In this document: one piece after another, positions 33,212 to 43,932 of the stretch
How positions within the stretch are numbered: position 1 is the first letter of the stretch
Layout of the letters: each line of letters opens with the position of its first letter
Source of the DNA: Panagrolaimus kolymaensis
Taxonomy: Eukaryota; Nematoda; Chromadorea; Rhabditida; Panagrolaimidae
Assembly: GCA_028622995.1 (NCBI GenBank)
Contig: JAJQJQ010000006.1
Location: 1,612,001 to 1,676,000, forward strand
Length of the DNA stretch: 64,000 nucleotides
Reading direction: 5' to 3'
Notes under the pieces: generated by a model
Database searches by the model: none
The model's input: only the letters and a program-made list of their open reading frames with translations
What the model was told of the DNA's origin: nothing
Made by a program: the position numbers and the translations under genes

Positions 33212-34348
33212 TTATCCTTTATTATGAGTATTACCATAACCTCGTCGATGCCAATCTTTATATTCATCCCATTCCATTTTCTTTTGGCGCGCCTCTTCAC
33301 TATCATCTTCATTTTCATATTTTTCGACCACTTCATCTTGATTGCTGCCATCGATGTGAACGGTTTTAAGCTTATCAACCTGTCCAAAGTTTCCTTTCTT
33401 TTGCATTTGATCAAACCATTGATCAACGCTGTAGACAGGAACACTGGGATAGCCAGCTCCAAAAATTTTGCGCTGCTCTTCAGTTTTTGCAATAATAAAT
33501 GGTGGAAGAGATGGTCGTGGAGCTGCAGGCTTATAACTTGCTTTACCAGATCGAACTTTGAGAAAATGTTCAGCAAGTGGAAGTTCTTCACCAATGGCTT
33601 CAAGTTCAGTCATAGCTTTTAGCGCCCATAATCTAAGAAGAACTACAGTTTGCTCTCGCTAAAAAGAAAATGAAGTTATTTATTTATAATAATATTGATT
33701 AGTTACTCACCAAAGTTGCTTCATCATCATTTCTTTGACGCTCAATCTTCAGCTTTTCCAAAGCTTCTTCTAATTTCTTTTGAGTATCATAACGTTGAAT
33801 CTTTTGTTGGCGTTTCATAGACAAATCAGATTTGGGAAGTTCATCAGTATCTTTATCTTCAATAACTTGTCCATCATCATCAATCCATGGAAGTTTGAAT
33901 GAAATAACATTATACGAAAATAAACGTTCAAGAAACGAGCGATAATAAGCCTGAAATATTTTCATTTTAGATTGATACATAACAAGTTTTTTTATTTACT
34001 CTAGCAGCTTTCAAATATGTTGGTCGTTTATCTGCATCACCAGTAATATTTTCAGCAACATAACCAAGAAAAACAGGAAGTAATAAAAGTTGAAGAGAAT
34101 TTGATGGAAGTTCACTAAAATCTTCATTTGAACTAAACATAAATAGTTTATTAACATCTTTTTCTAATTTATGAAGTTCTTCCACGGTATTTAGAATACG
34201 CTCCTGTAAAATTTTGATGTTAGAAATAAATGTAACAAAGAAAAGAGAATAGCGATTTTACCTGATCACATTTTCCATTTTCAAGATCATTTACAGCTTG
34301 TTGACATGCTTCAAATCGAGTTGAAAGTGAAACTTCATCATCAGCCAT
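33212..34348 (-). CDS. ppfr-4: IGBP1/TAP42 (alpha4) phosphatase regulatory protein
   Basis: Four exons (34262-34348, 34000-34203, 33711-33950, 33212-33658) give 325 residues. The TAP42 family binds and stabilises catalytic subunits of PP2A, PP4 and PP6. Diagnostic stretches are LQLLLLPVFLGYVAENI, RPTYLKAARAYYRSFLERL, KRQQKIQRYDTQKKLEEALE and the C-terminal EEARQKKMEWDEYKDWHRRG followed by YGNTHNKG. The helical N-terminal two thirds and the conserved RGxGN tail are complete. First gene of the minus-strand run and divergent from CstF64, with starts 356 bases apart. Confidence 0.94.
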
Positions 34349-34704
34349 AGTTAAAAATTTAGTTATTAATAGATGTAACAAAATAAATGGTAATGATGAT
34401 TCTAATATAAAATATAAAAGCAGCAACAATTGCAATTGCTTTATTTTTTGATGAACGAAAAAAAAAACAACAAAAAAATTTCCAAAGAGTAAAATACTTT
34501 GTTTGGCCAAATGAACTCAAAGATGGATGACGCGGTTCTTTCAATTTTGATTTGAATGAAAGATTTTTATATTTGAAGGAAACTCAAAGCTAGCATTTTT
34601 TCTAAAAAAAATATTCTAATATTAAAAAATATTCTAATATTTTTGTATCAAAGTTTTATATTTTTCCTTATCCTTTACATACATAAAAACTTTTTCAACC
34701 AAAT
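34349..34704. promoter_or_regulatory. Bidirectional promoter region, ppfr-4 / cpf-2
   Basis: 356 bases between divergent start codons, AT-rich, with a direct repeat ATATTCTAATATTA at about 34611-34640. Assigned as a promoter from gene arrangement only. Confidence 0.4.
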
Positions 34705-36257
34705 ATGTTATCAAGATTTCCACCTCCACCTAATCGATCACAACAACAACAGCATTCTCAACCAAGTGATAAAGCTATGAGATCAGTTTATGGTAAGCTT
34801 TTTTTTTATCCTTAGTATCATCTTTCTAAACTTCCATTTTTTTAAGTTGGCAACGTTGGTTTTGATGTGAGTGATGAAGAGTTGAAACAAATATTATCTT
34901 GGGTATGTTCTTTTTTTAAAATTAATTTTGCTGTTATAATGTGGAATATAAATTTTAGGTAGGGCAAGTGGTTAGCTTTCGACTTGTACATGATCGTGAA
35001 ACAGGAAAATCAAAAGGTTTTGGATTCTGTGAATATATGGATTCTGAAACAGCAAATGCATGCATTCGAACTTTAAATGGTTTTGAAATAAAAGGACGAC
35101 CTTTAAGACTTGATTCAGCTGTAACAAATGAAAGAGCAATGAATGAAGATGTAAGTTATTTGGATGCTTCAACATAGAAATGCTGATACTTTTCTTCAAA
35201 CGTTCACATGTAAATAAATGTCAATTACTCCTACTTTTTAGACGCCAGCATCAAATCAAAATTCCATGATAATTCCACGTTCAAGATCTCCTCATGACGA
35301 AAGTATGTATGGACCAGCACCTTTAAATGGTAAAACTCCTGAAGCCATTGCAAAAACATTATCAAAATGTTCACCTGAAGTTATGTTTGAACTTATGAAA
35401 GATATGAAAAATTTAGCAACGACGAATCCACAAAGATGCCGACAACTTTTAGATACAAATCCTCAACTTGCTTTTGCACTTTTACAAGTTAGTTTCTTTC
35501 CCTTTGTAAACGATTATATAAATGATAGTTTTAGGCTCAAGTTATGATGCATTGGTTGGATACTGATACCGCTTTCAATTTGTTAGATCGAAAACCTGAA
35601 AAACCTGCTGAAGTTGTTGCACCACCTCCTAAACAAGAACCTCCAATTGTAACTCGTCAACCATTGCGACCAAATCCAACTCAACCACCACCATTTCGAC
35701 CAACATCTCAACAACCACAAGCGGATCCAAATCAATTCTTTCAACCACCTCCACAAGTTCGGGGACAATTCTTTCAACCTCAACAACAAAGTGGACCACC
35801 GCCTTCTCGTCCATCAACGAATGCTCCATGGTCAGCTCCACCACCACGTGGACCACCACCATCTCAACATTTCACTCCTCAAAATCCAGCATTTGATCAA
35901 CACCGTTTTCCACCACCACCAACTAATGATGGTCCTGGTTTTAATGATAACTTTAGAAATTATGGTAATCGTCCAACTGCTCCTCCTCCATCAAATTTTC
36001 ATAATGCTCCACCACCATCTCGTCCACATTTTCCTCAACAACAAAGTGGCTTTCGTCAACCTCCTCCACAACAACCTTTTCCTCCACCACCATCTGATCA
36101 ACGACGACAATCAAGAGATGCTCCACCACCTGAAGATGATGGAGATGATATGGAAATGATTCAACAATTGCTTCAATTAACCGAAGATCAAATTAGTCAA
36201 TTACCACCACAAGAAGCAGCAAAAATACGTGAATTACGAGCACAATTTCAACATTGA
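34705..36257 (+). CDS. cpf-2: Cleavage stimulation factor 64 kDa subunit (CstF64)
   Basis: Five exons (34705-34792, 34847-34902, 34959-35150, 35242-35487, 35535-36257) give 434 residues. CstF64 binds the U/GU-rich element downstream of poly(A) sites in the nuclear 3'-end machinery. The RRM (~27-105) has [16 protein letters not shown] (RNP2) and [12 protein letters not shown] (RNP1). The hinge that binds symplekin/CstF77 follows: [39 protein letters not shown], then [10 protein letters not shown] Pro/Gln-rich linker leads to the C-terminal helical domain for Pcf11: [20 protein letters not shown] and KIRELRAQF. All expected parts are present. AATAAA lies about 90 bases after the stop. Confidence 0.97.
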
Positions 36258-36745
36258 TTTTTTATTTATTTTGGTTTTGAATTTTTGTAGAAGCTTCTTT
36301 GTATTTGTGATTTATTTTACTCGTGATTTTTTGTTTTGTAAAAGTTTAATAAAATGTTTTGAAATTTGTCTTTTCTGAATCGATAATTTGTCTAATTAGC
36401 TATTCGCGGAGGTCAAGAACAAGTTTTATGCAGATTTTCAAATTGCATAAATAAATATTTAAGGACGCTCTGTTTCGGTTTAAACTAAAAAGTGCGTTTC
36501 ATTGAAAATGTTAAAAAAATTGATTTAAAGGTAACACTTTCAATTTTTCTTTTCACATATTGAATTACTTTACTTTGCTGAAGCTTTTTATTATTTTATT
36601 TAATTTTCTTGTTGTTTCAACTTTCTTGTTATAGTTTTTAACAGTGCAACAAATTAAATACATACATACTTTTTCGAGTGAGGAAAAATAATGTGTCATA
36701 ATTTTCTTATTTTGGTAGGAATCAAACTTGATTATAGTTTGTTTA

Positions 36746-37131
36746 CACTGAGAAAAATTTTGCTTGTCACACTTTTGGTGTGACAAGGAAAATAAATATA
36801 TGGTGATTGGCCCAATAAATTTTGTAAGGTTTAATTTTCCTGATTTTAGTTTCTCTACAATGCGTTCTCAACAGTTTTATTAATTTGTGATTGGAAAAAA
36901 AAAAGTTGTCAAAATTTTGTCACACAGGTGTGACGTGTTGTACAACACTTTTTTTTGCTTAAAAAATTCATAACTTTTTTGAAAAACATTTTTTTTGAAA
37001 TCTGTTGAGTAGGCATCGTAGATAATTATGAGGAGCAATTTTTTAGAAGAAAAAATTTTATCGGGCCAACCACCGTATATTTATTTTGCTTGTCACACCA
37101 AAAGTGTGACATTTTTCGATTTTTCTCAGTG
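36746..37131. mobile_element. 386-bp Tc1/mariner-like MITE with nested hairpins
   Basis: Terminal inverted repeats start CACTGAGAAAAAT and extend about 80 bases through TGTCACACTTTTGGTGTGAC, AATAAATATA and TTGGCCC(A/G)ATAAA. TA flanks both ends, as for Tc1/mariner target duplications. Each arm holds an internal hairpin GTCACAC-TTTT-GTGTGAC, and the centre has GTCACACAGGTGTGAC. No transposase; the minus-strand open frames here are repeat sequence. Confidence 0.75.
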
Positions 37132-37574
37132 TACGAACTAAGGAAAGTTTTCTCTTTTTTTGGCTGCATTTCCAAGCTAACTTCAATTAGCCCTTCTTTC
37201 GAGATCCAACATACTAAGCTTTTCATAAATATATAACTAAAAATTAGTTTTTTTTTTACAAAATATATAATTTATTTTGTTTTAAAGCTTTTCTTCTTTT
37301 CTTTTTTAAATTAATACCTGAAAGTAAATAGTAAATCATAATTAACAAAATTCAGCTAATGTTGGAATACCTTTGCATTCCATTTTATTATTTCTTCCAT
37401 ACATGCTTGCTTAATTGTAAAAATAAAGTGCCGCGAACAAAAAAGAAAAAAGAAAAAATGGGTAATAAAATTTTACTGTAATAAAATAATTTTATTAAAA
37501 TGATTATATTTGGATAATTTATGGGTGTTTATCAAGTCAGTAATTAAATAAAAAATTTTTGTTGAATGTATTTA

Positions 37575-37809
37575 AAGGAACATAGGTTTTTGATGCCTTT
37601 TTCAAAAATTTCGATGACACGCAAACAACATTTCAAAAAATCGATACTGGGACAGCGCGGGAAATTCAAAAAACTTTTTCCGTGCAACCTTTTTTATGAG
37701 CGTGTAACTTTTTTTTGAATTTCCCGCGCTGTCCCAGTATCGATTTTTTGAAATGTTGTTTGCGTGTCATCGAAATTTTTGAAAAAGGCATCAAAAACCT
37801 ATGTTCCTT
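37575..37809. mobile_element. 235-bp near-perfect hairpin MITE, family member 1
   Basis: Arms of ~100 bases, AAGGAACATAGGTTTTTGAT, GCCTTTTTCAAAAATTTCG, then GATACTGGGACAGCGCGGGA, are almost perfectly complementary across a ~30-base loop. TA flanks both ends. Shares its terminal ~45 bases with 52657-52851. Confidence 0.75.
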
Positions 37810-37974
37810 TAAGTGACTACACGCATTCGTTTTTGACACCTTTTTTTTCTTACTTCGTGCTTTGACATTTTTTTTTTGAATTTGGGCTTAAAAATTTTAA
37901 GTTTTTTACAATTAAAATTACAGAAATTAAAGATCGAAAAAAAACTAAAAATTTTATAAGTATTTTTTTCGATC

Positions 37975-39362
37975 ATGGCTTCAAACATGTCTATTATCTC
38001 CCACGACCATGCTGGTGTCTCAGATTTAATGACGGAATTTAAATTTTGGTTGAATGCAATTTTAAGCCCCATGAGTTTATTCTTAAATTTTATTTTATTT
38101 TTTTTAATAAAATATAAATCATCTAAAAATTTAAATGATTATAAAAAGGTTTTATATCTTGGGTGGATCACGGATTCATCGTTCGCATTTTGGAATATGC
38201 TTTTTGAACCTGTTAGTTTCCATTCTAAATTTTCCGGTTTATTTATGAAAAAATTATTTAAAGGATTTAACAACATCTGGCCCAATATATTTTATGTTTA
38301 CTCGTGGCCTTCTTGGTTATCTACCATTTCCATGGACCGCGTGGACTTTTCCAGTGACGATATTTTTAATTTATTTTACTTTAGTTAATGTACCCATTCA
38401 ATTTATTTATCGATATTTATTAATTTGTAGGTAAGTAAAAATAATCAAGGATTTGATATTTCGTTTGATTGATAAAAACTAAAGAAAGTTTTATTAAAAT
38501 TTTAAAGTGTTACTGTAGAAACAAAACTTTTATGCTTTAACAATTGTAAAAATAATTTAATTAATTTTTTTTATAGGAAAATAACTTTAAATTTAATTGC
38601 TTTTTTATTTCTTTTGTCCATTGGTTTGGGCGTTGTTTTATCATATGTTTATTTTTTTGTTTATTATCTTATTACTCGAATTGAAAATGATCAATCTTAT
38701 GCTTATTTGTTAAATGGAACGGTTTGGGAAATTGATGGAGAAATACCATATTTTGGAGCTTTTCCAATCGTAAGTTTTTTTTATTTAAAAAAATGATAAT
38801 AAATTTTTTTTGACTTTCTAAAAAACCATTTTAAATTTTTTTTAGGTTTCATTTGCAAATGGTTTTTACATTTCTTATAGCATCGTAATTATATCATATT
38901 TAATTGTAATTTTTTGTGGAATAGAAATATTTAGAAAAATTTATAATAGTTCTGAATTTCAAGGAGATAAATCTCTTCCATATCAAAAACAAATTTCCAT
39001 TGTTATGACGGTTGAAGTAAGTCAGTCTAGTCTCTTTCTCCCTCACAACAATTTTTTTATTCTGTGGTTTTCTAAATAAATTTAATTCTGTATTTATTTT
39101 TTAGGCGATTATTCCATTTATAACTGTTGGATTTCCAATTTTATTGGATTTAACAACAGTTTTATTAAAAACTCCAATAGTTTGGGCTGGAAAAATAGTA
39201 TTTCTTTTTTGTGCTTTTTCACCCGTAATTAATCCATTGGTTAAAATCTTTATTATTTCATGCTATCGTCGAACCATTTTGAGAATTGTATTTAGAAGAA
39301 ATAGAATTAATGGTACTACGCAAACTTCTCAACCTTCTGGTTCCAATAAATGGATTCATTAA
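37975..39362 (+). CDS. Str-type serpentine chemoreceptor with one frame break
   Basis: Four exons (37975-38430, 38577-38769, 38846-39016, 39105-39362), about 358 residues if the frame break is bridged. Nematode Str-superfamily GPCRs are chemosensory receptors on cilia of sensory neurons. Hydrophobic spans begin FKFWLNAILSPMSLFLNFIL; the TM3-4 region has YLPFPWTAW and VPIQFIYRYLLICR. Exon 2 supplies LNLIAFLFLLSIGLGVVLSY. The end has LPYQKQISIVMTVEAIIPF, FSPVINPLVKIFI and SCYRR before a short Ser/Thr tail, matching Str TM6-7 and the TM7 P motif. In exon 1 the frame changes inside an A6 run near 38248-38253: upstream one frame is conserved-looking, downstream another. One fewer A makes the exon open throughout. 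It may be a pseudogene or a homopolymer sequencing error. Confidence 0.8.
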
Positions 39363-40964
39363 TTAAATAATTAAATAAATAAAACTTCTGTATATTTTGT
39401 TTTGACACTCGAAATTTATGTTTTGTATTTTATTTTCTTTTAAAAATTTTTCTATGTACTTTGGTAATATTTTTTTAAAATAATAAATGATTTATGGTAG
39501 GGAAAAACATGACACGTTTTAAAAAATAAAATTTAAGAGTATATAAAAATATGTAATTTAAAATTTAAAATCTTTTTTGTGATGTTTGAAGCTAAAAAAT
39601 TACTCATTTACTAAAAAATATATTTTCATTGATAAATAATAGCTACTTGAGAAATTTTTGTTATAGTAATTTAAAATTTTTTAATAACAAAAAATGAAAA
39701 AAAACTTTTTTGAAATTTGCGAAATTTTATAAGAATTTTCAATTTCCGCAATTTACCATTCGCCTACACGGTTTGAATCACGAATAAAATTAATTTTAAA
39801 GATTCGTTTTTGTATTAAAAATTTATTAAATTACAGAATTTAATTTATTTTTTCATTTCAAAATTTAATTTTTCTCAAGAGAAATTTCTAATGTTTTGAA
39901 TATAGTTTGACTTCCTTTCTTTCAAAAAATTTCTTTCGCTTACTGTAATAAATTTATTATTTATTTATTTACTCTGTAATTAATTGAATTATTACAAAGC
40001 ATGACTCTTCTCGTTTGAATATATAAATTTAATAAATGCGTAAAGAAATGTTATTATGATTTTTATTTTTTATTTTATTAAGAAACAAAAAAAATGTGGT
40101 CAACACACAATTATTAGTTATTATTATTATTATCACTTATTATTATTAAACCAGTAGAAAAAAAGAATTAAAAACAGAAGAAAAAAAAGTTGAAAATAAA
40201 AGGCCGCAGAGAATAAAAAATTCAATCAAAAAAATAGTGCAAATTATTAAAAAAAGAAATTATTTAAATAAAAGCCATGATCGCGAGCTTTTTTTTCAAA
40301 ACAAAAAAACATCACAGAATTTAAAAAAAAAGAAAACAACTTTTAATTGTTGCAAAAAAGACACAAAAGTGAAAAAAAGATAATGAATGATGAAAATAAA
40401 AAAAAACATAGAGAGATCGTAAAAAAAAATTTTTTCTTTCTGAATGAAGAAGCTACTTTAGTGCTTTGTAAAATAAAAAAAGAAGTAAATAAAAAGGCTT
40501 GCTTAAATTTTTTTTGTTTAATTTTGCACTGATTTGGAACAGAAAAATAAAATATTGTTAAAAAAAAAAAAGACAGAGGAGGAAAGAAGGATTTTTTAAT
40601 GGTAAAAGAAAGTTGAGGGATAAAAAAAAAGAAGAAATAAAAAAGATTGATTATTACAAATTTAAAAAAAATTATTAAAATTTTCTACAAAAAAAAAAAA
40701 CAACGAAAAATTTAAATTAGCTTCTGGGCCTCACTTTTCCCATTGCTTTTAATCATATTTTTTTTTAAATAACAGATTGATTAGGGAAATTTGTAAAACT
40801 TTAACAAAGTTTTGTTGTTTTGTTTTTAGAAGCCACCTATTTTTTTTGCCACCAAATCCCTGCCAAATAATACAAAGAAAAAAAAATATGTTAAAGAAAA
40901 CCCTTTTGGCTTTATAAGCATTTTTAAACCAACAAACAACCAAAAAAAATCTCAAATTTTTTAT
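39363..40964. other. AT-rich intergenic, nothing recognised
   Basis: Convergent 3' ends of the chemoreceptor and IRF2BP genes. Long A- and T-runs and a TTATTATTATTATTATT microsatellite near 40120-40147. No gene or mobile element could be supported. Confidence 0.6.
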
Positions 40965-43932
40965 TTATTCAACTTTAATTCCCTGTGAAGCCAAAGCTGC
41001 ATTTGACGAAGAATTAGGCGATGTTTGACTATCCGTTGAAGTTGCTGTAGCATTCGAAGGAGGCGATGAACCACCAACGGGTGAAGCAGCCGATGTTGCA
41101 GCTGTTGCTCCATTAGCTGTGGTATTTCCATTTGATGGAGCTGAAGCTTGTTGTTGCTGTTGTTGTTGGGGATTTATAGATACGGTAGGAATGGAATTAA
41201 ATATTCCATTTCGTTCTCTTTCTTCAAGAAATGTTCGATAATCTGAACCCAAAATTTGTTGAATTTCTGTGGTCATAAACGTCCAAGCCATGGCTCCATT
41301 ATTTAATGGACATTTTTCACCTGAAGGGCAATAAACTTCCTAAAAATAAATAATTAAATATTTATCCAAAAAAATTAATTAATTAATTAATTATTTACCT
41401 GAGAATTAACTTGTTGTTTAATAGCTTTTTTACTGCATGGAAAACAAAATTTATGTTGGCTCACTGAAGGACATTGAACGAAATGGGTATCTTCCAAACG
41501 TTCTTCACAATTGGTACAAAGTAACACCCGTTCGGTTGTGGTGGAACTTGGAGGTTGAGGATGGCGATAATTATTTAAATATCGTCGTCGTTCATTATTA
41601 TTATTCGATGATTCTTCCGGTGAATTCGTTGTAGTTGGAGAAAAACTTGTAGCATTGTTGTTGTTGCTATGGGTTTCACCTGCAAAAAATAAAATAATAA
41701 TTAATTTGCATAATGATTTTACGTTTTTGGCATTTTGCTTATATTTTAATTTTTTGATGGTTTTTTCAATTATTTTGGGGTAATAAATTATGGTTTAATT
41801 AATTTTTTAAACTTTTCAAAAAAAATTACATCATTCCCTAATTTTTCTTCAAATTTGCTCCCCTATTTAAAAAAAAACAATGATTACATGCATTATTGCC
41901 TTTATTCTCTCTATCTCAGGGTCATCGAGCAACAAACAGTGGCAAGCAACAGAAGTTGTCTTCATCAACCCAACAACTAAAAAAACCGGATTCTCGATTT
42001 TAATGCACCGGTTGGTGACTGGCACCACCAAAAATGAAGACGACGACAAGTTGTCTCAGTTGCTGTAAAATAGAAAAAAAAGTTTTTTTCCCGCTTTTCT
42101 TTTTGTTGTAAAACCAAAAAAGTTCGTTCATATATTTTTGTGCCCCCATTAATGAATGGGCCCTGGCCTCATCTCTTTATTTTTAGATTGACACACGAGC
42201 GAGAGAGAGACAAGAGTCTACTGAAGCCAAAAAAAAAAAGAAGAAGTTGTTATTTCAATTTTTTTTTGATTTAAAAAAACCTGTAAAAACAATGGGCGTA
42301 TAATCGGTCGTCGTCGTCGTTGTTGGTGTCAATGGTAAAGGCCAAATAACATGACCTTGGTTAGAAAGAGAAAAAAAATTATTTTTGTGTTAACAAGCTA
42401 TAGCTGATGGTCGGTCGATTTAAGGCACAAAAAATGAAGAAAAAAAAAACAGGTTTTTTTTTAAACCATACGAGAGTTAGTTGTCTCTAACATAGCACGT
42501 GGAGGACAAGAGAGACAGATGATTACAGGCAACGACTAACTGGTAGGTAGGGAAGGAGGCACACACAAAACATTTGGAGATGACCTTTTTTAGAAATACA
42601 AAAAGAATGTTGATGGAAAGTTTTGATTTTTTTGCGACTGGTTCGAACCAGCACCGAAATTGGACTAAACAGGTGATCAAAAGAAAAATCATGAAGGACA
42701 AAACTCTTTTGTTTAATAAAAAAAATTTTTAAACTTAAAAAAAATCCAAAATAAATGCCAAAGAAATGTTTAGAAATTGTAAATGCGAAAATAAACTTTA
42801 AAAATTATTTAAATTTAAAAAAAATGAAACTTACTTCTAAAAGCTTTAGTTTTTGGATATAAATGATCTCTGACATCATCATCATGATCACGTTTTCTCA
42901 CAAGAGTGGAAGCAAAAGTAGCCATGGAAGGTGTAAAACCAAGAGACCCAATATTTCCTAGCCCACCAAGACCAAACATGCTTGGATGAAACATGGGTGG
43001 AAGGGAACTAGTGGCCCTTGATAAAGCAGTCATATCTTCCAAAGTTAATGGCCGACCATTAGCAAGATTTCTTTGAGCAAATTGAGCTAATTCAGCTAAA
43101 TGAGCTGGATTTGGCATTTGAAGTTGTTGTTGTTGTTGAGGTGGTAAATGATTTTGTGGAGGTAGTTGTTGTTGTGACTGTGAAATTTGGGTTGCTGAGG
43201 TTGGAAGATTATTATTATTATTCGCAATAGTTGGAATAATTTGTGTTTGACGTGTTGATGAAGAAATTATTTGTTGTTGTTGTGGGGGAGAATATTGACC
43301 ATTGGGATCTTTGGGATGATGAGGTGAAGTTTTATGATTATTAATATTATTTATTGGACTATTCGATGAATTTACAGATGGTAAAGATTGAGTATCAAAA
43401 TTTGCTGTTAATAAAGCATGAGTGGCTTTCATTCTTCTAGCTGCTTCAATTACGTTTTCAATTCTACAAAAAATAAGAAAGTTTAAAAACAAATATTTAG
43501 GAAACTACAAATTTATAAATGTTCCGGGCAACAAATATTTAAGTGTCTCAACACAAAATTTCTAATTATTTAGATAAAAATAACTCACTTTTCTGCCCCT
43601 TCATAATTAACACATCCTCGACATACGGGTTCATTATAATCATGACACATAGCCCATGGCATTCGAGGTAAATCACATAAATAACAATGTTGTTTTTGAT
43701 TAATTTTATTCATAAAATTCATGGATGATGATGAAGTTGATGAACCACTCGTGGGTCCAGACATAACTCCTCCAACCACAACATTATTTAATGGAGGTAA
43801 TGAAGATGCTAAAGCTGCAGCTGCTGCAACTGCAGCACTTTGATTTGGAAATAATGCCGCTGTTGCTGCATTTGGATGTTGCTGTTGTGGTTGTTGTTGA
43901 TGGTGATGTTGCTGTTGTTGGGTAGGAGCCAT
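40965..43932 (-). CDS. IRF2BP-family transcriptional co-regulator
   Basis: Four exons (43589-43932, 42835-43463, 41399-41679, 40965-41339) give 542 residues from the ATG at 43932. The family (IRF2BP1/2/L; Pits in Drosophila) is a nuclear co-repressor with an N-terminal zinc finger and a C-terminal RING. The finger is [20 protein letters not shown] then [15 protein letters not shown] with the conserved [12 protein letters not shown]. The RING is [44 protein letters not shown] and [14 protein letters not shown]. The middle is Gln/Asn/Ser/Pro-rich, with [15 protein letters not shown]. The start is uncertain: the frame stays open to ~44058 with a Ser/Thr-rich stretch after a TTTTTTTTAG acceptor, so an upstream coding exon may exist. 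Intron 3 (41680-42834) is unusually long and holds GC-richer blocks. Confidence 0.93.

Larger units (their letters stand above)
28035..34348 (-). other. Probable five-gene operon
   Basis: The genes run IGBP1/TAP42, PHAX, ACBP-like, cornichon, Smad, all minus strand. Stop-to-start gaps are 186, 303, 213 and 415 bases, in the range of nematode operons resolved by SL trans-splicing. T-rich AG acceptors sit just upstream of the PHAX and cornichon starts. The last gap is the longest and the Smad may have its own promoter. No spliced-leader gene is visible to confirm the SL2 type. Confidence 0.55.
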
